The notes under the pieces are model-generated. The model did not search any database, had not been told where the DNA came from, and saw only the letters and a list, made by a program, of their open reading frames with translations. A program made the position numbers and the translations under genes. 64,000 nt of DNA from Nannobrachium achirus (lineage: Eukaryota; Chordata; Actinopteri; Myctophiformes; Myctophidae), in NCBI GenBank assembly GCA_963921795.1, contig OY997649.1, positions 34,966,580-35,030,579 of the forward strand, in the 5' to 3' direction. Each line of letters starts with the position of its first letter. The first letter of the stretch is position 1. This document shows positions 28,007 through 40,321 of this stretch, in pieces.

Positions 28007-28371
28007 CATTTAAGTGAGGAAAATAGTAGGGCATGCATTGCAGGCTCAGTCCCTGTGACAAGTTTGTTCTTCCTTACTGGTGTTAATCGAACAGCAAATC
28101 ACAATTCTCCAAGCCTTGGAGTGCTACATTAGTTTTCACTGCAAAGTATACACATGCCCGAAGGCTTGGAAGAACCACACGATTCTAAAGATCACCTCTA
28201 AAATGTATTCTTCGCTATTGTCTAATGCAATTACTGTATCACCAGACTAGGCAGACAGCTTTGATTAAATCCTTCTCTCAGTAAACCTTACCTACACAGC
28301 ATACTCATCACTAAAAGCTCCACATTCAGCACAGTGCCATTCCAGTGTTACATATAGCAGTGTTTCTCAAA

Positions 28372-28420
28372 ATGGGAATACAGAGGTATTACAGGCGTAT
28401 GTGAGAGAAAGTAGAAACTC
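28372..28420. mobile_element. hAT-like end, fragment
   Basis: CAGTGTTTCTCAAAATGGG resembles a hAT terminal repeat. The partner end is not found. Confidence 0.3.
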
Positions 28421-28728
28421 TAAAACATTTAATTCACTTTTATGTTTAATGATAAATCATTGATAAACTTAACACTATAAAGTGTTAAAGTGAATAGCAC
28501 AACTGTTATTGAATAGAAAACAATACTTATTTGCACATTGATCATCCATATCAACATACTGAAATGTTATGTGTTACTCTAATTGCAACTCTTGCATGTT
28601 ATATTCTTCAAAAGGCAGGTTATCAATCATTCATAGCATTATATGCTAGCTATGCCTTTCTATTACAGTTTCCTATAAGCAAAATGTTGTAGTCAGGTAA
28701 AGGGGGTGCTTGGATTTATGACACACAT

Positions 28729-28917
<189 letters not shown>

Positions 28918-29100
28918 CCCTAACACAAAACACTAAACAGATAACAGAAGACAAGAAAAATGTGCTTCTCGGAGCACAGGTCTCCACCAGGCCAGGTACT
29001 TTTGGAACACAGTTCTTAAGACGCGATCTAAGATTTACCCATGGAAATTCCAATACAAACGTTGTGACCCAAGGTTAGTGGCTGTCAGGGCTTCGATACT

Positions 29101-29697
29101 CTATAGAGATATTGTGTGCCAATTCGTGTGATGTTTTTTTTTTTTTTAAGATTTGTTTTTGGGCTTTTTATGCCTTTATTTGATAGGATAGTAGACTGAC
29201 AGGAAATGGGGAGAGAGATGGGGAATGACACGCGGCAAAGGTCGTCCGGATCAGGAATCGAACCGGCGACGCCAGCAGGCATCATAGCCTAGTATGTGGT
29301 ATGCGCCTTGACCACCAGGCCAGCGGGCACCCCTAATTCGTGTGATGTTTGGACAAAATCTGTAGGCGTAATATTGAACAATGTGTATTGCAAAAATCTG
29401 CCTCCTGGTGGAATTATTACAGGACAATGTGACATTTCTTCCTCGGCCTAGTGGGAATGTGGGTGAAAAGTTTCACGGCAATCGGACACTGCGTACATGA
29501 TTTGAGGCATTTTGTTCCAAACGAGCTAGTCCTGCTAACTTTAGACACCAATCTAAGCCAGTCAGGGTGGAATATGATTAATCTGACTTGATCGCATGAC
29601 TATAGAGATAATGTGTACCGATTTGCATGATGTTTGGACAAAGTCTTTAGGAGTAATATAAAAAAATGATTTGCTAAAAATCAGCCTGCAGGTGGTG
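29101..29697 (+). repeat. Two diverged copies of a repeat unit
   Basis: CTATAGAGATATTGTG..GATGTTTGGACAAAATCTG..GCAAAAATCTGCCTCCTGG (29101-29414, split by the SINE) recurs at 29600-29697 with about one difference in six. The family is not identified. Confidence 0.65.
29137..29334 (-). mobile_element. tRNA-derived SINE with 16-bp target duplication
   Basis: On the minus strand: tRNA-like head with A-box-like GGCCTGGTGGTCAAGGC and B box GGTTCGATTCC (29254-29264), a body, then AATAAAGGCATAAAAAGCCC and an A-rich tail. The duplication AATTCGTGTGATGTTT occurs at 29121-29136 and 29335-29350, so insertion was recent and by target-primed reverse transcription. Confidence 0.95.
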
Positions 29698-29757
29698 CTA
29701 TAAAAGGCTGATGTTAAAAATGCAGGGCAGAGGTTTTTCCTTGGCCTCTAAACCCAG

Positions 29758-29900
29758 GGGGTGGCTGTTGCTCAGGAGGTAGAGCAGGACGTCCAATGAT
29801 CCGTGGGTCAGTGGTTTGAATCCTGGCTCCTCCTGTTCACATGTCAAAGTGTCCTTGGGCAAGACACTGAACCCCACATTGCCTCCAGTGATTCGGTCAT
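29758..29900 (+). mobile_element. tRNA-headed V-SINE-like element
   Basis: tRNA-like head (GCTCAGGAGGTAGAGC; B box GGTTTGAATCC at 29812-29822), then GTGTCCTTGGGCAAGACACTGAACCCC, a core common in fish V-SINE-type elements. It runs into the (CA)n tract at 29947. Confidence 0.8.
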
Positions 29901-29944
29901 TCATTTTTAGAGAGTGTGTGTGCACAGTTTTGCTGTACACAGAC

Positions 29945-30093
<149 letters not shown>

Positions 30094-30916
30094 CAGACGG
30101 ACAGGGGCAAATACATCGTCTCTGCGACACCTTCGGCCTGGCAGAGACAAAAATAGAATAGCTCTAAAAGTCTTATGTAGCAAAGGAATTTCTACAAATC
30201 ATTTTATTAACCAAAATAATTCATTCCAATTTCAGCAGTTGTTCTGGAGATCAACAACACATGAACTTTACAAATGCAATCAGTTGGTCAAATGGCCTGT
30301 TGGTCAGTCATTGTCCATTAAGCCACTGACCTCTGCTTCTGATATCAGACAGACTCAGGCAAGGTGAAAACAACTTCCTTTAACTCAAATTGTTTGCCAA
30401 AGGGCAGAAGATGCTTGTCTTTTTTGCGCGAAGGGTCATAACCCAAGAATAGCAGATTTGAGATTAAAGAGCCAATAACAGGACCATGTATCAACGAATA
30501 ACCTTCATATTTTCAAGGGAATCTATCGTGAACAAAGGACCCTGAAATCATTACTAATCAGACATCAGAAAACAAATTAAATAGACTGAGGAATCAATGG
30601 TCTTCAATCGATTGGTCTAAAGGACAGCTGATTTGGCCCCAGAGAGCTGTGGAAATTCCAGAGGCCATTCTATAGAAGGCCATGGATCTGTTTCCACTTT
30701 ATAGCCACAGCTGTCAGAGCTCATTCCCATCAAGCAGGACCACCATGTCTGAAGGTAGCTTGTCTGGGCTTAAACAAAACAAAACCTTGGAGGGTAGGGT
30801 AATACTGGGTAAAAACCAGTCTAATGGAATCTCACTGAAGGGACAGATAAGGTTCCAGTTCTCTCTCTTTCTTTCTTTCTTTCTGGAAGTCGATGGCTCT
30901 CCTGTCTCCTCTGCAG

Positions 30917-31028
30917 ATGTGCGGCAGATGGCTGCTGGTTCATTCATGGCTGGTTTCCATGTCTTTGAGGTCACAGTCAACCACTTCACCAACCAGGAAA
31001 TGTATACACATTGTTGTGACGATCAGAG
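30917..31028 (+). CDS. Candidate internal exon, unknown protein
   Basis: A CT-rich acceptor (TCTCCTCTGCAG) is followed by 112 bases and a near-consensus donor GTAAGA. Joined to the 20273-20408 candidate, two leading bases complete an Asp codon and the frame reads VRQMAAGSFMAGFHVFEVTV, then NHFTNQEMYTHCCDDQ, ending with two bases of an Arg codon. A second frame is also open, so openness alone is weak evidence. The family is not recognised. Confidence 0.33.
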
Positions 31029-31169
31029 GTAAGACTGTTATGATATTTTTGGCTGTGTTCAGAATTGCTTTGTCATCTTAACTAAATTACGCTGACCCAT
31101 CTTGGGTATTGCTTTTCATCCTACATTGCAACATTTGTTTGATGCTATAGGTTAAGTCGATCCCACAGT

Positions 31170-31203
31170 CATGTAAAGTGGATTCTTGTAAAAACTTTAC
31201 ATG
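31170..31203. repeat. 10-bp inverted repeat
   Basis: CATGTAAAGT / ACTTTACATG with a 14-base loop. Confidence 0.7.
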
Positions 31204-31474
31204 ACTTTACATTAAATAATATTTGAAGTGCAATAACAATACATTATTAGTAATAGCATGTTAATCTATATTATTGTAGTGTGGTGTATATGAGATTATA
31301 TACGCCCGATATACATGTATATTACAGAATAAAAGACGACATACAGTACTCAACATATTTAGCACCACACCAAAGAATGTCATAGGACATAAATATAAAT
31401 GTGAAAATTGTAGTATTAATATTGTTGGCTTAATCACTTTACCAGAAAGCAACTCTTACAAAAGCACCCTATGG

Positions 31475-31836
31475 TAGGGCTGCACAATTAATACAAAATA
31501 ATTTAATATCGGAATGTATGGTTCACAATTATGTAATCATGAAACTTGGCAATTAATTCAAACATCATATTGGACACATGGACAGCTGTTGCAACTTGCC
31601 CTCGTCTCCTCACCGTTACACAAGGGTTAATAACCAGAACAATGTACAACTCATCTCCCCATCCATCATGTTCACTGTGGAACAATATAATCACAGAGGA
31701 CATTACATACTATATTTGACCAAAGATATGGAAATGATAAGCAACAGAGGCATTAAGAAAATGATGAAAAATTGTGATCACAATAAGCAAAAGAACCAGG
31801 ATTTTCATTTTAGCCATATTTACTTATGCAGCCCTA
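31475..31836. mobile_element. hAT MITE, family D (362 bp)
   Basis: Terminal repeats TAGGGCTGCA / TGCAGCCCTA, the GGGCTGCAC-type end common in fish hAT elements. Perfect 8-bp duplication CCCTATGG at 31467-31474 and 31837-31844. AT-rich interior without a transposase. Confidence 0.9.
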
Positions 31837-32408
31837 CCCTATGGCACTTCCATTTCTGAGTATGTTTCATGAAAACAATAATTGTGAATTCCACAAATGT
31901 TTCACCTTGTTAGATGCTCACAATTATAGCACAGACCCCTGAGGCAAACTTAATCTGAAAGTGAAGGGAAATCTCCTATCATATCAAGTGAAATTACTGT
32001 GAGCTTTTCTCAGCCAATCCCGATAAGATATATATCAGCAGAATAGATTGGCTTTTCCATTATCTGCTGGGAGATCTTGGAGCGCATTGGGTAGATAATT
32101 TGCTAATGTTTCCTGTGACCTCCCCAGATTTAAATTATGTCTTTGGCTTCATGTCAACTCAATCCTCCTGTTTACCAGGGAGCAAGCACTCAAACAGCCA
32201 TTAATATTCACTGCAACATAACTGTCTTTTCATATAATTCTCTGTAGCATTTACAGACTTAAAGGGTCTGGTCTCCATCTGACTGTTGAAGGGTATGGAT
32301 CGGGCTGGCTGACTGTTTTATATAGACCTGGTTGGTGTTCAGAAGGAAAAAATCAAACCCGTGTGAACTAAGCGGTGGGCGTGGAGGCTGTGCAACAGCA
32401 CTACTGGA

Positions 32409-32475
32409 TGTGTGTGTGTGTGTGTGTGTGTGGGAGGGGGGGGGGGGGGGTGTATGTGTGTGTGTGTCATGCTGT

Positions 32476-32551
<76 letters not shown>

Positions 32552-32620
32552 CGCGCGTGCGTTGTGTGTCTGTGTGAGTGAGAGGGTCTCCGTGTGTGTG
32601 CGCTTGTGTTGTTCACCCAG

Positions 32621-32690
<70 letters not shown>
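32409..32690. repeat. Compound (TG)n with G-run
   Basis: TG tracts interrupted by a long G-run at about 32437-32450, a CGCGCACGCGCG patch near 32545 and unique words. Confidence 0.97.
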
Positions 32691-32692
<2 letters not shown>

Positions 32693-32849
32693 TGCAGTTG
32701 ATGCTCAGGCTAGAATCAACAGCACCCTCTCTGGTTAACCAGTGGTACTCAGGCTACATACACACATACATACATACATACACACACACGGATAGAAACA
32801 CGGACATTCTATGGAACGGTCTACCACCGCTCAAAAACGGAGAGGATGT

Positions 32850-32950
32850 GCAGTGATTCTCAACCTTTTCAATTTCAAGGACCACAAGGATTTCAAGGAT
32901 CAGTTTTGTATACATTAGGCCACGGGCCCCCATTTAATACTTTTTTTGGG
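32850..32950. mobile_element. hAT-like end, fragment
   Basis: CAGTGATTCTCAACCTTTTC followed by AAGGACCAC resembles the family B end. No matching second end or duplication found. Confidence 0.35.
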
Positions 32951-33409
32951 GGACTCAAATATATACTGTAAAATCCTCAGTGTAAATTGAACTCCAACTG
33001 GATTCTCAGACATTCTCAGAGTTACAGACGAATGCGTAAGAGTACTCTTGGTTCCTAACTATCTATCATTGAGCTACGGACCCCCCTGGAACCTCCTCAA
33101 TAACTTGCCATGTTGTAAACCAGTGAGCAAGAGGAAATAGAATTGTGGGAAGAGAAGAAAAGGATGGGAGGAATGATAATCGAACTACAAAAGTCAAAGT
33201 TCACTTTCAGCTGTTTCAAATATCATGAAAAAACATTCAAAGCCCAGATTTTTATGAAAGAAGCATATTCTCTAGATGCTCTAATAGCATTTTGAATAAA
33301 GCAATCTTTTTAATAAACTGAAAGACGGAGGGAGTAGCTTCAGTGTTGATAGAAACCAATTTCATAGAAATAAAATATGGTGAAATATGTAGACACAAAC
33401 GTCTAAATA

Positions 33410-33552
33410 AAGATATTTTTGGGGCTTTTCTGCCTTAAAAGAAACAGGGGGAGAGAAACAGGGAGATACATACAGTAAAGATTGTCGGGAACGGGAGTCA
33501 AACCAGGCTGTTCGCTCTATGTTCCTGGACCGCTGGACCGTGGCCCAGGCCA
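33410..33552 (-). mobile_element. tRNA-derived SINE, diverged copy
   Basis: GGGGCTTTTCTGCCTTAAAA, GGGAACGGGAGTCAAACC and the A-box-like region match the SINE family on the minus strand, with many substitutions. Confidence 0.7.
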
Positions 33553-34539
33553 CAAACACAACAATATGGACTGTTCACTAAAGTATTTTACCCCAATGTC
33601 ATACATGGCATTAAAATGATTCGAAATCTGCACAAAATAGCGCATTTAATACCTCTACCTACCTTCTCTCTGTATACTCTGCTATAAAAGTAACATCTTT
33701 ATATTGTTGTGGGTTGTAAATAGTGTTGGAGCAGCAGCACAACACCTCTGGGAGTGAATGTCCTACCCCTGGCAGCTAGTGAGCAGAGCATGTTCCTCTG
33801 CTCCTGTACTGATGCATGCACTACTTCTAAACAAATCAACAATGATTATAACAAGGCCTTCCCAAGTGGAAACTTGTCAAGAAGGAACACAAGTCAGCCT
33901 GATCCTTCAAAGAGGACTTTAAGTCCCACTGGACTCAGCAGTAAAAAAAGAAAAGCGAGAGCGCTGTACCCTGAGCACACATATGGCATAGCAGCATTAT
34001 TACAAACCATATCAAAATTGGCCAGACAATGATTGAGTGACAGCCAAAACTCGGGTGACTTGTATTACACAGCAAGGGAAAGGAACATTAACCAGAGAGA
34101 AATGAGGGCAAGTGCCATTTCATCCGGCGATCATATTTTTCAAAACTGTGCTCAAATTTTCATTTAGCCCGGTGCCACCCCCTCCTCCTAGAGTTATTAA
34201 ATCAGCTGGAAGCAGTGCAGCTCTGTCACACAGAGTATTAGAATGCCATCCCCCCTCCCATTACCAGGTGCAGGCCTGTGATTTAAAGCTTTGATTCTGT
34301 TCAAATGACAACAAAGGTGAGCCCAGAGCTGACGGTCCCAATTCATCACTCCCTGCTTGATAAGAGCAGGATTAATGCTTTTAATGCAGCGGTCGCAGGC
34401 AATCATCCATTTTAGCGCTGACTCCCTGGAGAATGTGGCTAAAAAGGGAAAACACCTGAAACACAGGGTAGGGAGAGAGGCCACATCGGACTGGATTGGG
34501 GGGATATTATGCTCAGGCTCTATAATGCCTGCTATAGAG

Positions 34540-34902
34540 CAGTGGTTCTCAACCTTTTCAGGCCGCGACCCCCAAAATTATCATATTTTAACTGGGACCC
34601 CCCCAACCTATGAGCACTAAGAGTTGAGGTATTACATTTTGTATAACACGGTTCTATTTTCACAATTTCTGCCTATAATATTTGACAATTTGGCCAATGT
34701 TTGTCATTTTAGAGGTATTAAAACTTCCTTAACTTGTCACTTTAGAAATGTGCAGATACGACCTACACACTTAAACTTTATGTTGGTTTGTTTACTGTTG
34801 AGTGAGAAAATAATGTTGCACATTAAGTTAATCTTCTGAGGACCCCCCCCAAAATAATTTGGGGACCCCCGGGGGTCCCGACCCACAGGTTGAGAACCAC
34901 TG
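34540..34902. mobile_element. hAT MITE, family B without palindrome (363 bp)
   Basis: Ends CAGTGGTTCTCAACC / GGTTGAGAACCACTG. Perfect 8-bp duplication CTATAGAG at 34532-34539 and 34903-34910. It aligns with the inverted copy at 37704-38128 but lacks the 80-base palindromic module: the site reads GGTTCTATTTTCACAATT. Confidence 0.94.
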
Positions 34903-34910
34903 CTATAGAG

Positions 34911-37695
34911 CCTTCTCCCGGGGAATGGGGCTTGGCCTCCTCTGTAGTGACAGAACCATGCCCTGTGGCCTTGGCTCTTATCCCAGGAGCAGATGGTCAC
35001 AAGACCTGGGGTAAAGATTGACCTAATTGCTCGAATCCAAAATTCAAGAAGCACAGCAGCTCCACGTTGAATCCCTTATACTGTCTCTGATGACAGGATG
35101 TTCACATTGTAGAAAAGAGTTTGACATGCAGTCCTTGCACCATTATTTCACCATTTGACCTTTGCGACTAATACCTCAATTGGAATGCATACTAACATAC
35201 AACCATATTTAGGGCATTTTCCCGGCCTTAATAGTGCTTTATGTATTCACTCTATGCTTAATTTAGCATCTACTGACTCGCCAACCCCAGCTCTACACCC
35301 CTTAACTTGTGCAAACGCATGGGAGCTCAAATGAGAATGATCCATTATCCACATATGCCTGAGCAGAGTGAGCTGCTTCCCAGCTGTTTCTCCCTGTCGC
35401 TCAGGTCTCTATAATTACACAGTGAAATGTGCACGGCACGCTTTGGCATGATAAGGAGTAAACTGTTGATCTTGACAGAAACAGACTTTAGGTGTAACCT
35501 GCAATTGTCTCTCATCCTCACACCAGCACCTGCCTGGCCATGTGCCAATGTGAATACAACCCGAATGCATTATTGTAAGGAGCAATATAAAGGTGATTCA
35601 TTTGAGCAAATTCTGTCTGAATCGTCCCATTTCAATGCAATCTGTCATTCAAATAGATGCCTTTAGGAACATGAATGATGATGCCAGTGAAGCGTCATCT
35701 TCTAGTAGCACTGCTTCATAAAGCCCAAGGAAACAATGAGCCATTAATGACAAACAGGTCTCATACTGTCTTTGACAAACCCTTTACTTTAAAGCCCACA
35801 AATTGTTTTATAATGATAAACAAGGGGGTGCCGTGGGGGATGCAAGGCATAGGCTAATGTGAATTAATGATACAATTTAATAATAAAATAATAAAATAAA
35901 CTATTGTCATGGAACAAATGAGCAATGCCCAAAATTAGACTGCTAATTAAGGACAACCTTGCTAGCATGGTACAGTAGCTATGTTTTATATATGTCATTA
36001 GAGTAGTGAAGTTTTAGGTGGAAAATGGTTTAATTCTGGAAAAAGAGAAATAGAAACCACTTTAGGCAATCTATCTTAGCATGCTAAATTTAGCCACCAC
36101 CAATGATGAACGATAATGAAGATATGGTATAACCACAGTACACATTTATGGAATAATCCACGTCATTAGCAGTCCAGGCAAATAATAATGATAAGTCTTA
36201 GATTAAATGACTGGAGAACAAAATTATGCATTTCAGTTTCAACTGGACTATTTATGTGACTAAATAATCCTAGGAAAACCATGAAAAACAACAGTTATTT
36301 CCAATATGGTAGTGGCATACTTATATATAGTCCATTGGTATTGTGAAATAAGTAAATGCATGTCATGTTGCGTTATTATTTGGTTCTATCTATCCTTTAC
36401 ACGCAATATGATCACAACACAGCCAGATTATGCCATTCAAATGCCATGCCAAACCCCAAATGCCACTCTTTGCATAACAATGACTCTAAATGGGATTTCT
36501 GCAACAGTCTTGAATACAGAAATTTGGCATTTTTTTATGAAATGTATTACCTGTATGATTCATGTCCTGTCCATGGGGAGTGTAGTTAAAAACCAATGCT
36601 CTCCTACGACCATGCTTCAGTTTATTAAGGGCAACTTCAGTAGTCAGGTGCCTGATGTGCTTAAGGGAAATACGAGTTTTGGAAAAGTCAAACAGTTCCA
36701 AGCAATCCTGCATAACCCAATAGATGATGGGAAAACACAGGTGGCTCGTACATGAGCTTGGAATCTGGACATGACATGTATGTCAGTCGCCCTATATGGT
36801 ACAAAAACATGCCTAACCCAAAATAAAGCACACAAGGAAAAAAGATTTGCCAGATTCTGAGAGCAATATAATAGTCTGTTTGGTGGGTCACAGAGTACCG
36901 GTAGGTCACAGAGGACTGGTTCATGAATTAACTTACATTTATCAGGTTATCTGCTGTGATCCATTTCATTTGTAATTGTGCGTTTGAATCGTATCAGCTC
37001 ATTAACATTTGATGACAACACTGTTTTTGTATGCGTATTCAATATGCTATGCCCATGGAAAATCTACATAGTGTCCCTAATCAGTGGCTTTAGGCTGGTA
37101 GTATGGTGCTGCGGGCCCAAGCTCTCTGAGCTGTGATGTTTCATTATTATACCCCTTTAGCTGCATCGACAACACAGCAGGCTGCTTTAATTACTCTCCA
37201 TCAGTAGTGGAGTTGAGGCCACTCTAGAGAAACACTCTAATCCCTCCTCCCTTCTTTGTCTCTGCAGGGCACTCATTGTCTCCTAAATATCATTTCCCTG
37301 AGCTCTGTGCACACTATTGGATTAAAATGTGGAAGTTTGGAGGGGGGACTAATTTGAGTTTGGCCCGAGGACCATGCTGTCTCCTGTAACGGCATTCTGT
37401 GTGCATCTGTTCTGTCACCCACAGAAGGCATGAGGCTGATTCCAATCATTATTCCTCAGAGATAACCCCACAGACGGAAGGAACGGCCCAAGAAAACAAT
37501 AAATAATGTGATTAGGCTCATGGCATTTTACATATATATATTTAGCCTCACAAGCGGCTGGGCTCTAAGGATGCTGATGTTGATCAGTTTTACCATCCAG
37601 TGTCCACCCCTTTGGTCCCAAACAAGCTGGCTGGATAGCGCATTCATGTTCCCGGAGGATGACCCCTTCTAATTTTGATTACCTCATGTCCTTTA
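34911..37695. other. No gene seen
   Basis: AT-rich. The 149-codon open frame at 36306-36755 is cysteine/threonine-rich and unrecognised. Confidence 0.5.
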
Positions 37696-37703
37696 CTCTA
37701 GTG

Positions 37704-38128
37704 CAGTGGTTCTTAACCTGTGTGTCAGAACCCCCAGGGGGGCCCCCAAATTATTTTGGGGGGTCCCCAGATGATTAACTTATTGTGCAACATTGTTTTC
37801 TCACTCAACAGTAAACAAACCCACATAACGTTTAAGTGAATAGGGGTATATGCACATTTCTAAACTGACAAGGGCTTTTTAATACATCTAAAATGACAAA
37901 TTAAACATTGGCCAAATATTAGAGGCAGGAATTGTGAAAATAGCAGATCTACATGCTCACAACGCCTCGCGCGAGGCATTGTGAGCATTTAGATCTGCTA
38001 TTTTCACAATAGAACCGTCTTATACAAACTATAATGCGACAACTCTTAGTGCTCGTCAGGGTGGGGGGTTACCCTGTTAAAATATGATTATTTTGGGGGT
38101 CGCAGCCTGAAAAGGTTGAGAACTACTG
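37704..38128. mobile_element. hAT MITE, family B with palindrome (425 bp)
   Basis: Ends CAGTGGTTCTTAACC / GGTTGAGAACTACTG. Perfect 8-bp duplication CTCTAGTG at 37696-37703 and 38129-38136. It contains an 80-base palindrome at 37931-38010. Confidence 0.94.
37931..38010. repeat. Palindromic module copy 2 (80 bp, no spacer)
   Basis: Two 40-base arms meeting at CGC|GCG with 38 of 40 positions complementary. Core ATTGTGAAAATAGCAGATCT ... AACGCCTCGC. It lies inside the hAT family B element. Confidence 0.95.
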
Positions 38129-38235
38129 CTCTAGTGCCACCTTCATTTTAGACATGTCTTCAAGAACCTTGTCCACTTTGTCCTAAACCTTACAAATGAA
38201 CATAAAATTTAAAACCAACATTTGTATTTTGTCAG

Positions 38236-38745
38236 TTAAAGTTGTACCATGTAACTTTTTTTATAAAACAAATCTTAAAATTGTCCTAACTGTTAAATCG
38301 CTAAAGTTTTAGAACACCCACTCCGTGAATTTCAGCCTGTAAAGCCTTCTCTATATATGTAAACTGCAATCCTTGCCGTGGACCGGATCTCGCGCCAAAA
38401 TTGCGTCATCACACTACCGGCCAATCACAGCGAGGGTTATACAACTGCCGGCCAATCACAGCGCATCTTGAAGTGGGGTCGCTATGGCAGCCATATTTGT
38501 TGTCGCCCGTTTGTACCATCCCTTCTCTAGGTAATTTCGCCTACCAGGCAGGGTGAAGGAGTCCGTATCTCTGGAATTACTGAACGCACAGGAACAAGGG
38601 ACCCCTCAAAAGATAGATCTCAGCGAGGTGGAGGCAGACGCGGGGGTCTGAAGGTACGAAAAACGGCCGAAAGACGCGGACGCGACCGCGGTTTGCTATA
38701 GGGCTAATGACCACTAGTTGGGCATCTTACACAGTATAGCTTTAA
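38236..38745. mobile_element. TTAA-flanked element (about 510 bp)
   Basis: TTAA at both edges. Ends AGTTGTACCATGTAA and, on the other strand, AGCTATACTGTGTAA are similar inverted repeats. The TTAA duplication suggests piggyBac or Kolobok type (inference). The GC-rich middle holds two GGCCAATCACAGCG repeats (inverted CCAAT context) and several CpGs, unlike its surroundings. Confidence 0.65.
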
Positions 38746-40226
38746 CTAACTGGCTTAAACATGATACTGTCAACAATCATTACAATGCATCAGTGATGGT
38801 GATATTTGTTAACATATCAAAGCCAACGTTTGTGACAGGGCTATGTCTGGTTCTATGGGGCTCCCAGCTAAATGTATTGGCATCACAATCAGTTTAAGCA
38901 CTTTAACCCTATTTTATACTTAATCTATTCAAAAATAGCCAATCTAGAAGTTCACAAAGTGTCACGATGTCACACCATGCCAGATTTGTTTTTTAACACA
39001 AATCTGTTATGGGATCCCTCCCTGACAAAAAATATTTTCAGATGGGGATCCACGGCCTAATACATCCATGACATGAAAATGTTTGAGAACCACTGGTCTA
39101 TGGGCTGGGGCCAGACCTAGCATATATGCCCCCCACAACTTCTCCCTCATCATCCATTGACCTACCAGGCCTACTGACCTCTACACAGCCCCACTCCAAC
39201 CTAGACGTGGCTCAGCCTTTACAAACCGAGAAGATCCAACAATAATGGGCAGGCTGTTTAATCCCAAACCTAGGTTAACCCCCTGACCCCTCTTGGCCCC
39301 CTCTTCTGTGGCTAAAAGAAGCCTGGGGTTGATATTTTGGGAAGCTATTTCTTCACGGCTAATGATGTGGAATAATATTGGTATTCCAATTTGTGTGAAG
39401 AATAAGCACATTCAGTTCCACTCAGTAGTGTTTACAGCCACACACAAACAAAACAATTCCAGCTGCCCCAATTCCCCCTCATATAGGCCTACTCTCTTCT
39501 GCAGTGTATTGTATTTGGCTGTGCGTGTTTTGTTGCATAAATACGACTGTATGGCACAGCAGATGTTGTGGCCATCAAGCCATACAGAATAGGCAGGGAT
39601 CTGTCATTACATGGGAACTGGGTCACTATTCAAGCCCACTCGCTTCCATTGACTGTTTCGAGTAACTATTGATTTTCTGACTAAAGCAATGACTTCATTA
39701 ATATCAACATTAGTCTGCCATCTGACACATATGGGTAGCTTGACTGCTGGGCTAGACAATAATACATATGGATAAACAAGAGACTGGGTGAATTAAATGT
39801 ACATTTTACAGTAAAGGTGCATCACAACTGTAAAATGCAGAGGTTCTTAATTTCTTTATTGTATAACAGTATTCAAGTTCCACCCCCACCCAATAAAAAC
39901 TAAAGAAAAACAACACAATTTCAAATGTCAACAATACCCCTTGCCTTAGCTTGCACAAACATAAACAGACATTACCCTGAAATTCAGCTTTCATCGTTCA
40001 ATTTGAACCTAATCTGTGAAAGATGAGAGAAAAATCAACAGATCACTTTTCAGTGGGTTTTCAAAACAAAAACAACAATGAAAGAAAGATTATTTTCCTT
40101 TTAATCCGGGGGCACCAGCTTAGCAAAAACAAAAGCATGACCATGGGAACACATGGAAGAATGAGAAGGCTCGCTCTATCCACCAAACCCAGCTCTCCAG
40201 CAACCACAAAAGAAGAACAATGAGAA
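38746..40226. other. No gene seen
   Basis: Contains the half module near 38930 and a hAT-like end near 39085. Otherwise unique-looking. Confidence 0.45.
38930..38985. repeat. Half copy of the palindromic module
   Basis: AAAAATAGCCAATCTAGAAG TTCACAA resembles one arm only. A hAT-like right end (TTTGAGAACCACTG) lies nearby at about 39085. Confidence 0.45.

Positions 40227-40321
<95 letters not shown>
40227..40321. repeat. (TG)n followed by (AG)n
   Basis: TG to 40298, then AG to 40321. Confidence 0.98.

Larger units (their letters stand above)
26321..28728. other. No gene seen
   Basis: Two overlapping open frames at 26679-27149 (156 and 105 codons) match nothing I know and lack splice context. 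A TTAAAGGTACAATCG word at 27249 may be an element end. Confidence 0.45.

Noticed and set aside
29758..29840. Functional tRNA gene
   Set aside because: A and B boxes are present but no full cloverleaf; the sequence continues into a SINE core.
36306..36755. 149-codon open frame
   Set aside because: AT-rich intergenic DNA, unrecognised product, no splice sites or promoter. Length alone is not enough.
37267..37286. Terminal exon after TTTGTCTCTGCAG at 37267
   Set aside because: It would give only a few residues before a stop in the required phase. The 41830 segment fits better, though this remains an alternative.
38830..39100. Full hAT element ending TTTGAGAACCACTG
   Set aside because: Only the right end is recognisable. 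The possible TCTATGG flank on the left is not followed by a matching terminal repeat.
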